Shown: positions 26,435 to 35,269 of the stretch, in pieces | Position numbering within the stretch: the stretch's first letter is position 1 | Layout: every line of letters begins with the position of its first letter | NCBI RefSeq assembly: GCF_039522365.1 | Contig: NZ_BAAADJ010000060.1 | Coordinates: forward strand, 1 to 64,000 | Origin: Bacillus carboniphilus | GTDB lineage: Bacteria > Bacillota > Bacilli > Bacillales > JC228 | Direction of reading: 5' to 3' | Length of the DNA stretch: 64,000 nt | The notes under the pieces: model-generated | Told to the model about the DNA's origin: nothing | What the model saw: only the letters and a program-made list of their open reading frames with translations | Database searches by the model: none | Made by a program: the position numbers and the translations under genes

Positions 26435-27519
26435 TGAGTTTCTTTAAAAGCTTTCCACATCTTTTGAAAAGGTACTGGGAATGCGTATTCACTCATTTGT
26501 TTTTCCGTCATTATTTGGTACGGAAGCTCAACAGAGGAAATGGAGCCTTTAACCACATAGGCGTCGATTTCCCATTCAACATGGGAAAAAACATGTTTGA
26601 CTGTCGTTAAAGGTTCCATATGTTCTATTTCTAGATTAAGTTCCTCCTTTAACCAACTTCGAAACGCATCCAGGTCCCCATTCTTTCCTTTTTCTATCAT
26701 CGGGAACTGCCACATCGAAGCAAGTAATCCTGTTTCCGGACGCTTTTGAACTACGATCTGCCCATCATTTGTTAACACTAGTGCAGACATCCATTTCTTT
26801 TTGGTTGAGGATTTTTTTGTATTTTTTATCGGAAGAATTTTTTCTTTTCCTTCATGGAATCCTTTACAGTAATCACGGACCGGACAAAGCAGACACGACG
26901 GAGATTGAGGGGTACAAATCAAAGCCCCTAACTCCATAATCCCCTGGTTAAAACCAGATGGGTCTTCGTGGTCAATTACCTCCCGAACAAGCCCTTCAAA
27001 GGTTTTTCTTGTCTTCGGTTTTGCGATATCTTCTTCAATCGAAAAGACACGTGAGAATACCCTCATGACGTTTCCATCCACCGCAGGCTCTGGTTTCCGA
27101 AAAGCAATACTCATAACAGCTCCAGCCGTATATGGACCGACCCCTTTTAAGGATTGAAATTGTTTGGGGTCTTCCGGAACGTTTCCATTATACTTTTCTG
27201 CTACTTCTCTAACAGCGGTTTGGAGGTTTCGAACTCTCGAGTAGTACCCTAACCCTTCCCAGGCTTTTAAAATTTCATCTTCCTTTGCATTTGCAAAGTC
27301 GTGCAGAGTAGGAAACTTATCAATAAATCGTTCATAGTATGGGATGACAGTGTCTACCCTTGTTTGCTGGAGCATAATTTCTGAAACCCAGATTCTGAAT
27401 GGATCTTCTGTTCTTCTCCATGGTAAGTCTCGTTTTTCTTGATGGAACCAAGAAACGAGTGCTTTTTGAAACTTTTCTATTTGAAAGTCATTCAATGATT
27501 TTTCAATGGTTGTGGTCAT
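26431..27519 (-). CDS. mutY: A/G-specific adenine DNA glycosylase MutY
   Basis: Removes adenine mispaired with 8-oxoguanine. The 362-residue protein has the catalytic Glu in SEIMLQQTRVDTV and the HhH-GPD block LKGVGPYTAGAVMSIAF followed by the catalytic Asp in EPAVDGNVMRV. The 4Fe-4S site is C-x6-C-x2-C-x5-C (CTPQSPSCLLCPVRDYC). The C-terminal NUDIX-like 8-oxoG domain starts near residue 235. I chose the ATG at 27519 with a aaaggag site. The fabL gene found beside mutY in B. subtilis is absent. Confidence 0.96.
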   Translation of the reverse strand: MTTTIEKSLNDFQIEKFQKALVSWFHQEKRDLPWRRTEDPFRIWVSEIMLQQTRVDTVIPYYERFIDKFPTLHDFANAKEDEILKAWEGLGYYSRVRNLQTAVREVAEKYNGNVPEDPKQFQSLKGVGPYTAGAVMSIAFRKPEPAVDGNVMRVFSRVFSIEEDIAKPKTRKTFEGLVREVIDHEDPSGFNQGIMELGALICTPQSPSCLLCPVRDYCKGFHEGKEKILPIKNTKKSSTKKKWMSALVLTNDGQIVVQKRPETGLLASMWQFPMIEKGKNGDLDAFRSWLKEELNLEIEHMEPLTTVKHVFSHVEWEIDAYVVKGSISSVELPYQIMTEKQMSEYAFPVPFQKMWKAFKETH

Positions 27520-27637
27520 AGTTTGCTCCTTTATAGTGAATGACCTTATGTAATTCAAACCCTCTTATAAACTTAGGATGGCTAATTTCGTATACTCTGT
27601 TGCTTTATGACAGTAGTTGGTTCTATGAACAAGGGAC

Positions 27638-27759
27638 ATTGGTTTCCGTTGCAGGTGCTTGCTTTCCGCGGGCGGTCCGGGAGCCTCCTCGTCGCTTCGC
27701 TCCTGCGGGGTCTCCCTTGTCCCTTCCTCCCGCAGGAGTCAAGCACCTTCCACTCCAAT
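27638..27759. repeat. GC-rich imperfect palindrome of about 120 bp
   Basis: The arms ATTGG/CCAAT and GGTGCTTG (27654-27661)/CAAGCACC (27740-27747) enclose a GC-rich core with CCGCGGG...CCCGCAGG and GGGAG...CTCCC pairings. It stands out from the AT-rich surroundings and fills most of the 350-bp gap upstream of mutY. I recall near-identical elements scattered in other Bacillaceae genomes. It could be a dispersed non-autonomous repeat or an RNA hairpin; I find no gene in it. Confidence 0.8.
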
Positions 27760-27867
27760 CAACTGCGGTTTAATAACATGTGCACTAAACAACACTCTTT
27801 ACGAAAATAGCGTAAAAAATAGTCCATCTATCGTTTTTAATCCCTATAAAAAGGGGAATAAGAAGTA

Positions 27868-28146
27868 CTAACGGTTCCTTTTAATGGCTAGGCATTCGAT
27901 TTGTTGCTCTGGGTCTTCTAGACATTGCAAGAAGATTTCGGATGACTGTCGTTTCTTTTTCAAGGCATAGTAATACGCCTCTGTTGGAACAGAGTACACT
28001 TCTATAAACTTATTTTTTTCATGCTCGTCCCAAAGCGCCAGAGAGGCTCCGTACGATTGCATGGTTTGAATCATGTCATTCATAATCTCTTTATATTGTA
28101 CATGAAAATGTTCTTTAATTTGATACTGAAATAACATTTGAACCAT
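27868..28146 (-). CDS. Small protein of unknown function
   Basis: A 92-residue soluble protein. Its start has a strong site (aaaggagga) and the ATG at 28146; a second Met lies at residue 4. It is aromatic-rich (Tyr, Phe) and starts MVQMLFQYQIKEHFHVQYKEIM. The alternating helix and strand pattern could be a small alpha/beta ferredoxin-like fold, but I do not recognise a family. Divergent from yfhP. Confidence 0.65.
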   Translation of the reverse strand: MVQMLFQYQIKEHFHVQYKEIMNDMIQTMQSYGASLALWDEHEKNKFIEVYSVPTEAYYYALKKKRQSSEIFLQCLEDPEQQIECLAIKRNR

Positions 28147-28260
28147 GAAAATCCTCCTTTATCATGCAGTTTTTTACAATTGGCTGCTTTATGTTCATGT
28201 TAAGATGCGTTTTTTAAAAACCACTTTCTAAATCTAGAAACTTTCAAAGGGGGAAGCCAC

Positions 28261-29247
28261 TTGGATACAGGAACACATATAGTGATGGGGATTGCATTAG
28301 GTGGTATATCCACGTTAGACCCTGTTGTAGCAAATAGTGCCCCAACGGGAACGGCTGTATTGATTGCCGCAATACTCGGGTCGCAAGCCCCAGATATAGA
28401 TACTGTTTTAAAATTAAAAAATAATGCAACGTACCTCAAACACCATCGGGGAATTACACATTCCATCCCCGCCGTTTTGTTATGGCCCATTGCGATTACG
28501 GTTGCCATGATGCTTTTCTTCCCTGAAGCGAATTGGTTTCATATTTGGATTTGGACATTTCTTGCTGTTTTCCTTCATGTATTTGTCGACATTTTCAACG
28601 CTTATGGGACTCAGGCATTACGCCCTTTTTCGTCGAAATGGGTCGCATTAGGTTGGATTAACACGTTTGATCCGTTTATTTTTGGTATTCATATTGTCGG
28701 TTTTATTCTTTGGTTTTTAGGCGCCCATCCTGGTTACACATTTTTAGCGATTTATGGAATCATAGTGGCGTACTATGTATTACGGTTTATATCACAACGA
28801 AACATCAGACGAACCATTGAAAAAAGATTTCCAGAAGTAACGAATGTCATTATTGCACCCACTCTCCGCTATTATCAATGGCGGGTAGCCATCATGGATC
28901 ATGACCACTTCTATGTAGGTAGAGCATTTAAAGATGAACTGATTATTTTTGATCAGTTTGAAAGACTGCCTTTCCCGGAAGAAAAAGAGCATGTCCTGTC
29001 AGCAGTTCAAGATGATCCGAATGTGTCAGCCTTCTTAAACTTCTCCCCTTCTTATCGATGGGAAATGGAGGAGGAAGGCGATAAGATTGAAATTCGGTTT
29101 ATTGACCTTCGTTATCGAAAAGATGGGCATTATCCTTTTGTCGCAATCGTCCATCTAGACTGGGATTTGAATATTATTTCCTCTTTTACAGGTTGGGTGT
29201 ACAGCGAAGAAAAGCTCCAGAAAAAACTGGAGATTCTTCCTGATTAA
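28261..29247 (+). CDS. yfhP: YfhP, DUF457-type membrane-bound hydrolase family
   Basis: This 328-residue protein has about four N-terminal TM helices (residues 1-175) and a soluble C-terminal part. The His/Asp-rich N-terminus (DTGTHIVMG, SQAPDIDTV, HHRGITHS) is the signature of the LexA-binding/inner-membrane metal-dependent hydrolase (DUF457, YdjM-like) family. The TTG start at 28261 follows aaaggggg by 7 bp. In B. subtilis YfhP is described as a negative regulator linked to its neighbour yfhO; yfhO is not here. Confidence 0.85.
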   Translation: MDTGTHIVMGIALGGISTLDPVVANSAPTGTAVLIAAILGSQAPDIDTVLKLKNNATYLKHHRGITHSIPAVLLWPIAITVAMMLFFPEANWFHIWIWTFLAVFLHVFVDIFNAYGTQALRPFSSKWVALGWINTFDPFIFGIHIVGFILWFLGAHPGYTFLAIYGIIVAYYVLRFISQRNIRRTIEKRFPEVTNVIIAPTLRYYQWRVAIMDHDHFYVGRAFKDELIIFDQFERLPFPEEKEHVLSAVQDDPNVSAFLNFSPSYRWEMEEEGDKIEIRFIDLRYRKDGHYPFVAIVHLDWDLNIISSFTGWVYSEEKLQKKLEILPD

Positions 29248-29372
29248 AATCAACTGGAAAGTTTCGTACAGAATGAGATCTCATATCTGTTAAATACTAT
29301 GTGTACGCAGGATATCATTGAGGTCACTCATGATGTTTTGTGTGGTGAGTTTCTTAGCAGGGGTGAGAGAGA

Positions 29373-29546
29373 ATGGTACGCAACAAGGAAAAAGGATTTC
29401 CAATCGTAAATGGAATCAAACTCGAAGGCGAGCCTCGTGCCAAAGCTGAGTATGCCTCTAAACGAGCAGACGGATCGATCAACACACATCCACAAGAGCG
29501 AATGAGAGCTTCTAACCACCGGGAAGACGATTCAGCACGTTCTTAA
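29373..29546 (+). CDS. sspK: Small acid-soluble spore protein K
   Basis: A 57-residue minor spore protein. It has the conserved block [17 protein letters not shown] and the ending [11 protein letters not shown], which I recognise as SspK. Weak Shine-Dalgarno (ggggtgag). Followed after 13 bp by another small gene, so probably one transcript made in the forespore. No clear sigma-G promoter was assigned by eye. Confidence 0.88.
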   Translation: MVRNKEKGFPIVNGIKLEGEPRAKAEYASKRADGSINTHPQERMRASNHREDDSARS

Positions 29547-29559
29547 GGGGGAAATGATC

Positions 29560-29718
29560 ATGGGAAACATGAAAAATAACTTCTACAGCAATGTGTATAA
29601 GAGTCCGTTCGAGCAAGCTAACACAAGAAAAAAGCACTTGTGGTCTCAGGTTAAAGGGGAAACCCAGCAAACCCAAAACCAAATCATTTTGGAGCATCAG
29701 ACAAGAAAACAATCTTAG
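29560..29718 (+). CDS. YpzG-family small protein
   Basis: A 52-residue protein with the pattern FYSNVYKSPFEQAN and the block WSQVKGETQQTQNQ, which resembles the YpzG family of small Bacillus proteins found near spore genes. The ATG at 29560 has aaggggg 8 bp upstream; an in-frame ATG at 29554 is the alternative. Co-directional with sspK and ends at a shared bidirectional terminator. Confidence 0.65.
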   Translation: MGNMKNNFYSNVYKSPFEQANTRKKHLWSQVKGETQQTQNQIILEHQTRKQS

Positions 29719-29726
29719 TTAGTACC

Positions 29727-29760
29727 AAAAAAGGCCAGAGGGGCTCACCTCTGGCTTTTA
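29727..29760. terminator. Bidirectional terminator between sspK unit and yfhH
   Basis: GCCAGAGG/CCTCTGGC stem with A-rich and T-rich sides, between converging genes. It overlaps the yfhH stop. Confidence 0.85.
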
Positions 29761-30084
29761 CTTTTTATTATTCAGTAATAGTGAAATCGGAAGAGCTTCC
29801 TGACTTCCGTCTCCATTCAATCGATATCCCCATGCAAAGACTCCGTTTAAGTAATCAATTTTAAAATATTGACCAGGGTCTCCGTGGATCTCATAAATTT
29901 CCCCTTTTTTAAAATCCTTTGGGTCTCTAATATAAGCTTCTGCCATAACAGCCTTTCTCTCGAGAACAGCATATTCGTTCACCATTCCCATTTGTTCAGC
30001 TTTTCTTGCTTTTTCTCTTAATTGAGCAATTTCTTGTTCTAATTCAACTTTACTTAGTTGGCTATATCTTTTTTCAGACTCCAA
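29758..30084 (-). CDS. yfhH: YfhH, DUF1811 family protein
   Basis: A 108-residue protein with an N-terminal coiled-coil helix pair (SQLSKVELEQEIAQLREKAR) and a C-terminal beta-rich part with the motif GEIYEIHGDPGQYFKIDYL. This is the SH3-like DUF1811 fold of YfhH. TTG start at 30084, 7 bp after aaggagag. Function unknown; synteny with recX matches B. subtilis. Confidence 0.88.
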   Translation of the reverse strand: MESEKRYSQLSKVELEQEIAQLREKARKAEQMGMVNEYAVLERKAVMAEAYIRDPKDFKKGEIYEIHGDPGQYFKIDYLNGVFAWGYRLNGDGSQEALPISLLLNNKK

Positions 30085-30216
30085 GACAAGACTCTCCTTT
30101 TTATAACACTTATAGAAAAAATGAATTTACACAAGCTATATACATGTTAACATTTTTAGCATGCTATATTCTGTATCATATAAGAAGAAAAGGCTGGTTG
30201 CAAAGGAGGAGTACTA

Positions 30217-30891
30217 TTGAGGGCAGTTCTCATAACAGGAGGTGGAACCGGATTAGGTAAAGAATTAGCCCATTTATTTGCAAGGCAAAGCTTTAAGGTT
30301 TTGCTTTGTGGAAGAAAAGAAGAACCTTTAATGGAAGTAAAAGCAGAAATCGAAAAGCTAGGTGGAACGGCCGATGCTTTCACTTTAGATGTAACCAACT
30401 ATGAAGAAATGAAAAGTACACTTAATCAAATTCGGATGGAAAACCTCGAGATTATTGTGAATAATGCAGGGATTGGCATATTTGGTTCGTTTGAAAATAT
30501 GCCCCTCTCTCAATTTGAAGATATGATGAGAGTGAATTACTTTGGTCCCCTCTATCTTTGTAAAATGGTCATTCCACATTTGCTAAAGAAAAATAAGGGA
30601 ATCATTATCAACATCATATCCACAGCTGGACTGCATGGAAAAGCAAACGAAGCAGGATATTGTGCAAGTAAATTTGCTCTCAGAGGGTTAGGTGAAAGTC
30701 TTCAAAAAGAATATGAAGGAAGGTTGCGAGTGGTCAATGTCTTTATGGGTGGTATGAACACACCTTTTTGGGAGGATAGTACCCATGTTTCAGACCCTAG
30801 TCAGTTAATGAACCCTCGTGACATTGCAGAACTTATTTTTACACAATATGAACATAAAGAAGAAGTAAAAATCGAAAGGAAGAAGCCTTAA
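30217..30891 (+). CDS. Short-chain dehydrogenase/reductase
   Basis: A 224-residue classical SDR: cofactor motif TGGGTGLG near the N-terminus, NNAG at about residue 85, catalytic Ser in ISTAGLHG and YCASK (Tyr and Lys of the YxxxK pair). TTG start with an aaggagga site. The likely cofactor is NADP(H), judging from GRK after the second strand. Substrate unknown. The stop overlaps the recX stop by 4 bp (converging). Confidence 0.88.
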   Translation: MRAVLITGGGTGLGKELAHLFARQSFKVLLCGRKEEPLMEVKAEIEKLGGTADAFTLDVTNYEEMKSTLNQIRMENLEIIVNNAGIGIFGSFENMPLSQFEDMMRVNYFGPLYLCKMVIPHLLKKNKGIIINIISTAGLHGKANEAGYCASKFALRGLGESLQKEYEGRLRVVNVFMGGMNTPFWEDSTHVSDPSQLMNPRDIAELIFTQYEHKEEVKIERKKP

Positions 30892-31682
30892 GCCTCTTCC
30901 CTTTTTTCGTTGATAAAGCGTTCTATTAAATCTATTTCAAACCCTTTTCGGAACAAGAACTGTTTTACTTTCATGATATCTCCGCCATGCCGGTTCCAAG
31001 CTTTTTCTCCTTGTTTTTGAATAGCATTCCATTCCTCATCTTCATCTGGTCCCCACTCGGCCTCTTCAAGTGCGATTGAAATCACGGAAGCAGGGAACCC
31101 TTTTTGCATGAGCTTATCAAATAGCTTCTGCTTTTTTTCGGTTGTGGAATACTTTTTTAAACTATTTCCCCATTTACCAACGAGCTGAATGGCTTTATCA
31201 ATGGCTCTTTCTTCTGTAAAAAATAGAAGGGCTTGTTCCCGGTTTGGAGCTGAAATTCCTTTTTCCTTTAATCTAGCATCAATCCAACTTGGTCCTTTAT
31301 CGCTTGTTTCTATATAGGTTTTGACAAAAGCTACCGCAAACTCATCGTCCCTTATGTATCCATACTCCTCGAGATGATGTAACACTTCATCCAGGACAGC
31401 TTCTTCAATTTCTTTTTGTATTAAATATTGCCTCACTTCTTCTTTGCTTCTCATTCTTGCAGTCAGATAATTAGCAGCTAAATGAATCCCTTTTCGTATA
31501 TGATCAGCAAACTGAATTTCCTGGATATCAAACTCAGTTAGCTCTCTCCCCTTTTTTAGTTGAAAAGAGGCCAACACATATTCATCCACACTAAAGGCAT
31601 ACTCTTCTCTTTGTCCTTGTAAAATATATATATTATAACGATTTTTATTTTTCTTTTGTGGGGTAATTTTTGAAACAATCAT
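30888..31682 (-). CDS. recX: Recombination regulator RecX
   Basis: Binds RecA filaments and modulates recombination. The protein is 264 residues from the ATG at 31682 (MIVSKITPQKKNKNRYN), which has a ggaggtg site. It is the long Bacillus form with repeated three-helix RecX units: RMRSKEEVRQYLIQKEIEE, GYIRDDEFAVAFVKTYIE and the C-terminal KVKQFLFRKGFEIDLIERFI. An upstream in-frame extension to 31862 lacks a ribosome site and runs into the divergent yfhF promoter region. Confidence 0.93.
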   Translation of the reverse strand: MIVSKITPQKKNKNRYNIYILQGQREEYAFSVDEYVLASFQLKKGRELTEFDIQEIQFADHIRKGIHLAANYLTARMRSKEEVRQYLIQKEIEEAVLDEVLHHLEEYGYIRDDEFAVAFVKTYIETSDKGPSWIDARLKEKGISAPNREQALLFFTEERAIDKAIQLVGKWGNSLKKYSTTEKKQKLFDKLMQKGFPASVISIALEEAEWGPDEDEEWNAIQKQGEKAWNRHGGDIMKVKQFLFRKGFEIDLIERFINEKREEA

Positions 31683-31784
31683 ATTTAACACCTCCCTTTT
31701 ACTGTAGCACACTTTTTTCCATTTTTTTGTTACAATTATTGTAAGTCTAAATGAAATGAGAATATGACAATAGGAGCTGAAGCA

Positions 31785-32254
31785 ATGAAAGTTGCGATTG
31801 CTGGTGGTACTGGATTTGTTGGGCATGAACTCAGTCAATGGTTTCAAAAAAGGAATATTCATCTTCTTGTATTAACTCGTAACCCTTCTCAAAAACCCTC
31901 TTTGTCAAATGTTCAATACGTACAATGGATGTCTGAAGATGCTTCACCTGAAAAAGAACTAGAAGGACCAGAGCCATACTATTTATGATTGATCATCCTG
32001 ATATCTCTGGTCCGGTTAATATAACGTCTCCAGGTCCTGTACAAATGAAGGCATTCGGAAAAACCCTAGGATCTGTTTTACGAAAACCTCACTGGATGCC
32101 AACGCCAGGCTTTGCTTTAAAAGCAGCACTTGGGGAAAAGAGTATTCTGGTCTTGGAAGGACAAAAAGTCTTGCCTAAAAAACTGTTATCAGCTGGATTT
32201 GAGTTCCAGTATTCTCGTCTTGAAGAAGCTTTAGAGCAAATTTTTTCCTCATAA
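31785..32254 (+). pseudogene. yfhF: yfhF (NAD-dependent epimerase, TIGR01777 type) with internal deletion
   Basis: The N-terminus MKVAIAGGTGFVGHELSQWF is a normal Rossmann start, with its own site (aggag) and ATG at 31785. After about 65 residues the frame ends at 31988. The C-terminal part continues in another frame from 31985 with DHPDISGPVNITSPGPVQMK, the usual last third of this family. The two remnants total about 155 residues against about 300 for the family. Roughly 400 bp from the middle are missing, and with them most of the active site. Not functional as read. Confidence 0.85.
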
Positions 32255-32316
32255 CTGTATTTCATCCTTTCAATTAGGAAAAAATAGGATTAAACCTGTA
32301 GAAAGGATGAGGTGTC

Positions 32317-32442
32317 ATGAAAAAAGAGAAACGTGAAAAAATGAGAAGCACATTGTCAAGTATGCAAGAGGTTAGGTACCAAAGGGATTTTAAATTAGCA
32401 GATCGCGCAGCTGGTGCTGAGGTACATAAGAAAAGAGACTAA
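32317..32442 (+). CDS. yfhE: YfhE family small protein
   Basis: A 41-residue basic protein. Its site (aaaggatgagg) precedes the ATG at 32317. The block STLSSMQEVRYQRDFKLADR matches the YfhE family. It lies between yfhF and yfhD, as in B. subtilis. Function unknown. Confidence 0.8.
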   Translation: MKKEKREKMRSTLSSMQEVRYQRDFKLADRAAGAEVHKKRD

Positions 32443-32480
32443 CATTCCCATTTATAATCATCCTGAAAATGAACATCATA

Positions 32481-32517
32481 AGAACGAGGAGCCATTACCG
32501 CTCTTCGTTCTTTTTCT
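32481..32517 (+). terminator. Terminator after yfhE
   Basis: AGAACGAgGAGC/CGCTcTTCGTTCT stem with a T-run; ends the yfhF-yfhE unit. Confidence 0.85.
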
Positions 32518-32554
32518 TTTGAATGCTGGAACCAACATAGAGGGGGAGATTCGA

Positions 32555-32752
32555 ATGGGCAGAGGACAAACACACCGTAAAAATCGTGATAAAAATACGA
32601 ATTCATTACCTCAAACACCTGCTAATTTAAAACGACCAGCTGTTGAATACAATGAGGAATTCGCTGACGCCGCTGATTTAGAAGCTCAAGCTCGAGCTAA
32701 CGCTGCAAACCAGCGCGTAAAAATGAAGCAGCATAAAGATTTAAACAAATAG
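32555..32752 (+). CDS. yfhD: YfhD family small protein
   Basis: A 65-residue hydrophilic protein with the site gaggggga before the ATG at 32555. The family pattern is visible: GRGQTHRKNRDKN at the N-terminus, LPQTP in the middle, and the Ala/Asp-rich DAADLEAQARANAANQR at the end. Same place as in B. subtilis, next to yfhE. Function unknown, possibly spore-associated. Confidence 0.82.
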   Translation: MGRGQTHRKNRDKNTNSLPQTPANLKRPAVEYNEEFADAADLEAQARANAANQRVKMKQHKDLNK

Positions 32753-32762
32753 TTTTTCTCAC

Positions 32763-32796
32763 GGGGTAAGGCGACTTCGGTGTCCTTACCCCCTTC
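32763..32796 (+). terminator. Terminator after yfhD
   Basis: GGGGTAAGG/CCTTACCCC 9-bp stem, 10 bp after the yfhD stop. Confidence 0.85.
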
Positions 32797-32820
32797 TTGT
32801 GAATAAGTTATTCCCATCAT

Positions 32821-32979
32821 TGTGGATAATGTGCATAACACTGTGGATGACTGATATTAAAGGATTTGTACATAGGACTAATTGTGGATGAGATTTTGTC
32901 GATTTTTGTGGAAAGTGTGAATATATACCCCTAAATACTTTTATTAGCCTGTTTATAGTGTGGATAAGGTTGTGTATAA
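32821..32979 (+). promoter_or_regulatory. Cluster of DnaA-box-like 9-mers
   Basis: Seven boxes lie in one orientation. TGTGGATAA (the perfect consensus complement) is at 32821 and 32959. One-mismatch forms are at 32830 (TGTGCATAA), 32842 and 32883 (TGTGGATGA) and 32971 (TGTGTATAA). A two-mismatch form is at 32907. An AT-rich stretch lies at about 32919-32957. The region sits between the yfhD and MMPL terminators, with no gene. Confidence 0.75.
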
Positions 32980-32985
32980 CACCTT

Positions 32986-33018
32986 AAAAAAAACCCAGCA
33001 GATTTTGCTCTACTGGGT
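32986..33018 (-). terminator. Terminator after MMPL transporter gene
   Basis: ACCCAG(t/c)AG.../CT..CTGGGT stem, with a run of U on the minus strand. Confidence 0.88.
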
Positions 33019-33027
33019 CATACCTAG

Positions 33028-35265
33028 CTACATTTCACCTTTTATTTGCTTACTCGAATCCGATTCGCTCTCTTTAATTTCTTCATACTTCCCTGGCCAA
33101 AATGCTTTTTTTCCAAACCATGCCGTAATAGCTGGTACAAGGAATGGACGCACAATAAACGTATCTATTAGTACACCCACAGCCGTTATAATTCCAAAAT
33201 GGACAAGAATTTGTATAGGGAGAGTAGCTAATACAGCAAAGGTTCCTGCAAGGATGACACCCGCTGAGTTAATCACCCCACCCGTTTCGTTTGCTCCTTC
33301 TTTTATAGCCTTTTTAAGTGGCATGTATCTTGCTTTTTTCCAGATACTTGATTTCATTAAAATATTGTAATCTACACCGAGTGCCCCCAAGAATATGAAA
33401 GCGTATAGTGGAATAAATCCTTGAATGGCATCTGCCCCCATTACATAATGAATGATGATCCAGCCAAGTCCAAGTGCTGAAAAATAACTTACAACCACTG
33501 TTGCCATTAGGTAAATCATCGCCGTAATGGATCTTAGATAACCAAGCACTAACAAAGCGATGATAATAATAATTAAAGGAACTAAAATGGAGGCGTCTCG
33601 ACTCGATGTTTCTCGGATATCATATTGCTCTGCTGTTTGACCAGCAATCCAAACTTTCTTTTCTGTATCGCTAATACCACTATTAGCAAGAGCGGTTGAC
33701 ACAATTTCACGTAGCTCTGGAATGACATCCATTGCCTCGTTGGAATACGGATTCATCGTCAGTTCAATGCTATACATATGGATGTTGGCATTGTTTTGGC
33801 CAGGTACTGGCTCCGTTACATCCCCTACAAAGTCTTGTGCACTCAGATTTTCTTGTAAATTAACCTCTTTCCCCTCTGTATCAATGGCAAGCGTTATTGG
33901 CGCTAGCTGCCCAGCATTAAAGGAATTTTCAATGAGTTGGAACCCCTCACTTGAAGCCATATCCTCCGGAAATGAGGAAAGCGTATCATATGTGTATTTT
34001 ATTTGGAAGGTGAATGCTGCTAGGCCAACTAGTACGATCGTTGTAGCAATCGTTACTGTCTTTGCACGGTCGACCACAAACGAATTTATTTTTTCACTCA
34101 GTTTCACCTTATCTTGCTGCTTAGGGAGACTCTTCCCTTTTTCCATTGCTTTTTGTTCCATCATTTCTTGAGGCATTGGAATAAATGGGAAGAACGATAC
34201 TCTTCCAAGTACTGCTAGAATCGCAGGAACCAACGTTAAGCTAGATAGAGCCACAACAAAAATGGCTAGCACGAAGGGAATACTAAATCTCTCAATCGGG
34301 CCAAAATCTGCTAACAATAAAAATGATAAGGCCGAAATGGTTGTGAGAGCACTCATCGCGATGGCTCCACTTTTATCCTTAGTGGCTTCTTTTAAAGCTG
34401 TAGAAGATTCGCGATTTACTTTCAGATAGGACCTAAATCTTGAAATTAAGAATAAACAATAATCAGTTCCAGCACCGAACAATAGAACGGTCATAATGGA
34501 TATTCCTTGGCTATCAAATGTGATGACACCGTTTTCCCCTAAAGCTCCTAGAACCGGACTAATGATTGAGTAGGCAAAACCTACACCGATTAAAGGTATA
34601 AGTGCAAGGATTGGTGATCGATAAATGATGAGAAGAACCGTCAACACCAAAATGAAAGTGATGATGGTTAGAGAAAAGTCTCCGCTCGAAAATAGGTCTG
34701 TTGCATCCATCAAGATACCAACCGGTCCTGTCACTCTAGCACTTAAGCTTGCTGAGTCAATTTCTTCATTAAATGGATTCGCCCCAATAAGAGATTCTGC
34801 CCGCTCACTCATTTCACTAACATTTTCTTTTAATCTGGTCGCATCCACTCCATCATTAAAAAAGACTGGCATAATGAACGTTTTGCCGTTTTCAGATACC
34901 TGCCCCATCAACACTTCTTCAGGGATTGTATGTAATGGAGGAATCATCTTTTGATCCGGCAGTGGGTTCTCGGATAAATCTTGTACGACTGAACGGATTT
35001 GTTGTATTTCTTCATCTCCGAGTCCTAATTCTTTATTCCAAACAATAAGAGCTGGTACCCCACTTTCGTTTGGAAATTCTTCTTCTATTAGGTTTGATGC
35101 TTCCGTTGATGCTTTCAATTCATCAAAATTACCAGCGCTGTCGTTTACTTGTTGATTTGCTTGTGGGAATACGAAATTTAAAACGGTTGCTAATGCGATC
35201 CATACTAATATCGTAATCCATTTACTTTTTTTACCCACAACCCATTTCACATAGGAGTTTTCCAT
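33028..35265 (-). CDS. MMPL/RND-type membrane transporter
   Basis: A 745-residue exporter. One TM helix is followed by a large outside domain, a bundle of TM helices, a second outside domain and further TM helices, as in MMPL proteins (YdfJ-like). The conserved proton-relay Asp lies in GAGTDYCLFLISR and in GALGVDYNILMKSS. The start is 4 bp after the stop of the SRPBCC gene, so the pair is coupled. Export of lipids or hydrophobic compounds is plausible but not shown. Confidence 0.9.
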   Translation of the reverse strand: MENSYVKWVVGKKSKWITILVWIALATVLNFVFPQANQQVNDSAGNFDELKASTEASNLIEEEFPNESGVPALIVWNKELGLGDEEIQQIRSVVQDLSENPLPDQKMIPPLHTIPEEVLMGQVSENGKTFIMPVFFNDGVDATRLKENVSEMSERAESLIGANPFNEEIDSASLSARVTGPVGILMDATDLFSSGDFSLTIITFILVLTVLLIIYRSPILALIPLIGVGFAYSIISPVLGALGENGVITFDSQGISIMTVLLFGAGTDYCLFLISRFRSYLKVNRESSTALKEATKDKSGAIAMSALTTISALSFLLLADFGPIERFSIPFVLAIFVVALSSLTLVPAILAVLGRVSFFPFIPMPQEMMEQKAMEKGKSLPKQQDKVKLSEKINSFVVDRAKTVTIATTIVLVGLAAFTFQIKYTYDTLSSFPEDMASSEGFQLIENSFNAGQLAPITLAIDTEGKEVNLQENLSAQDFVGDVTEPVPGQNNANIHMYSIELTMNPYSNEAMDVIPELREIVSTALANSGISDTEKKVWIAGQTAEQYDIRETSSRDASILVPLIIIIIALLVLGYLRSITAMIYLMATVVVSYFSALGLGWIIIHYVMGADAIQGFIPLYAFIFLGALGVDYNILMKSSIWKKARYMPLKKAIKEGANETGGVINSAGVILAGTFAVLATLPIQILVHFGIITAVGVLIDTFIVRPFLVPAITAWFGKKAFWPGKYEEIKESESDSSKQIKGEM

Positions 35266-35269
35266 TTGC

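Noticed and set aside
27638..27759. Insertion sequence
   Set aside because: No transposase reading frame and only about 120 bp; kept as a palindromic repeat.
32821..32979. Chromosomal origin (oriC)
   Set aside because: DnaA boxes are present, but no dnaA/dnaN/recF genes are near and synteny matches a region far from the B. subtilis origin.
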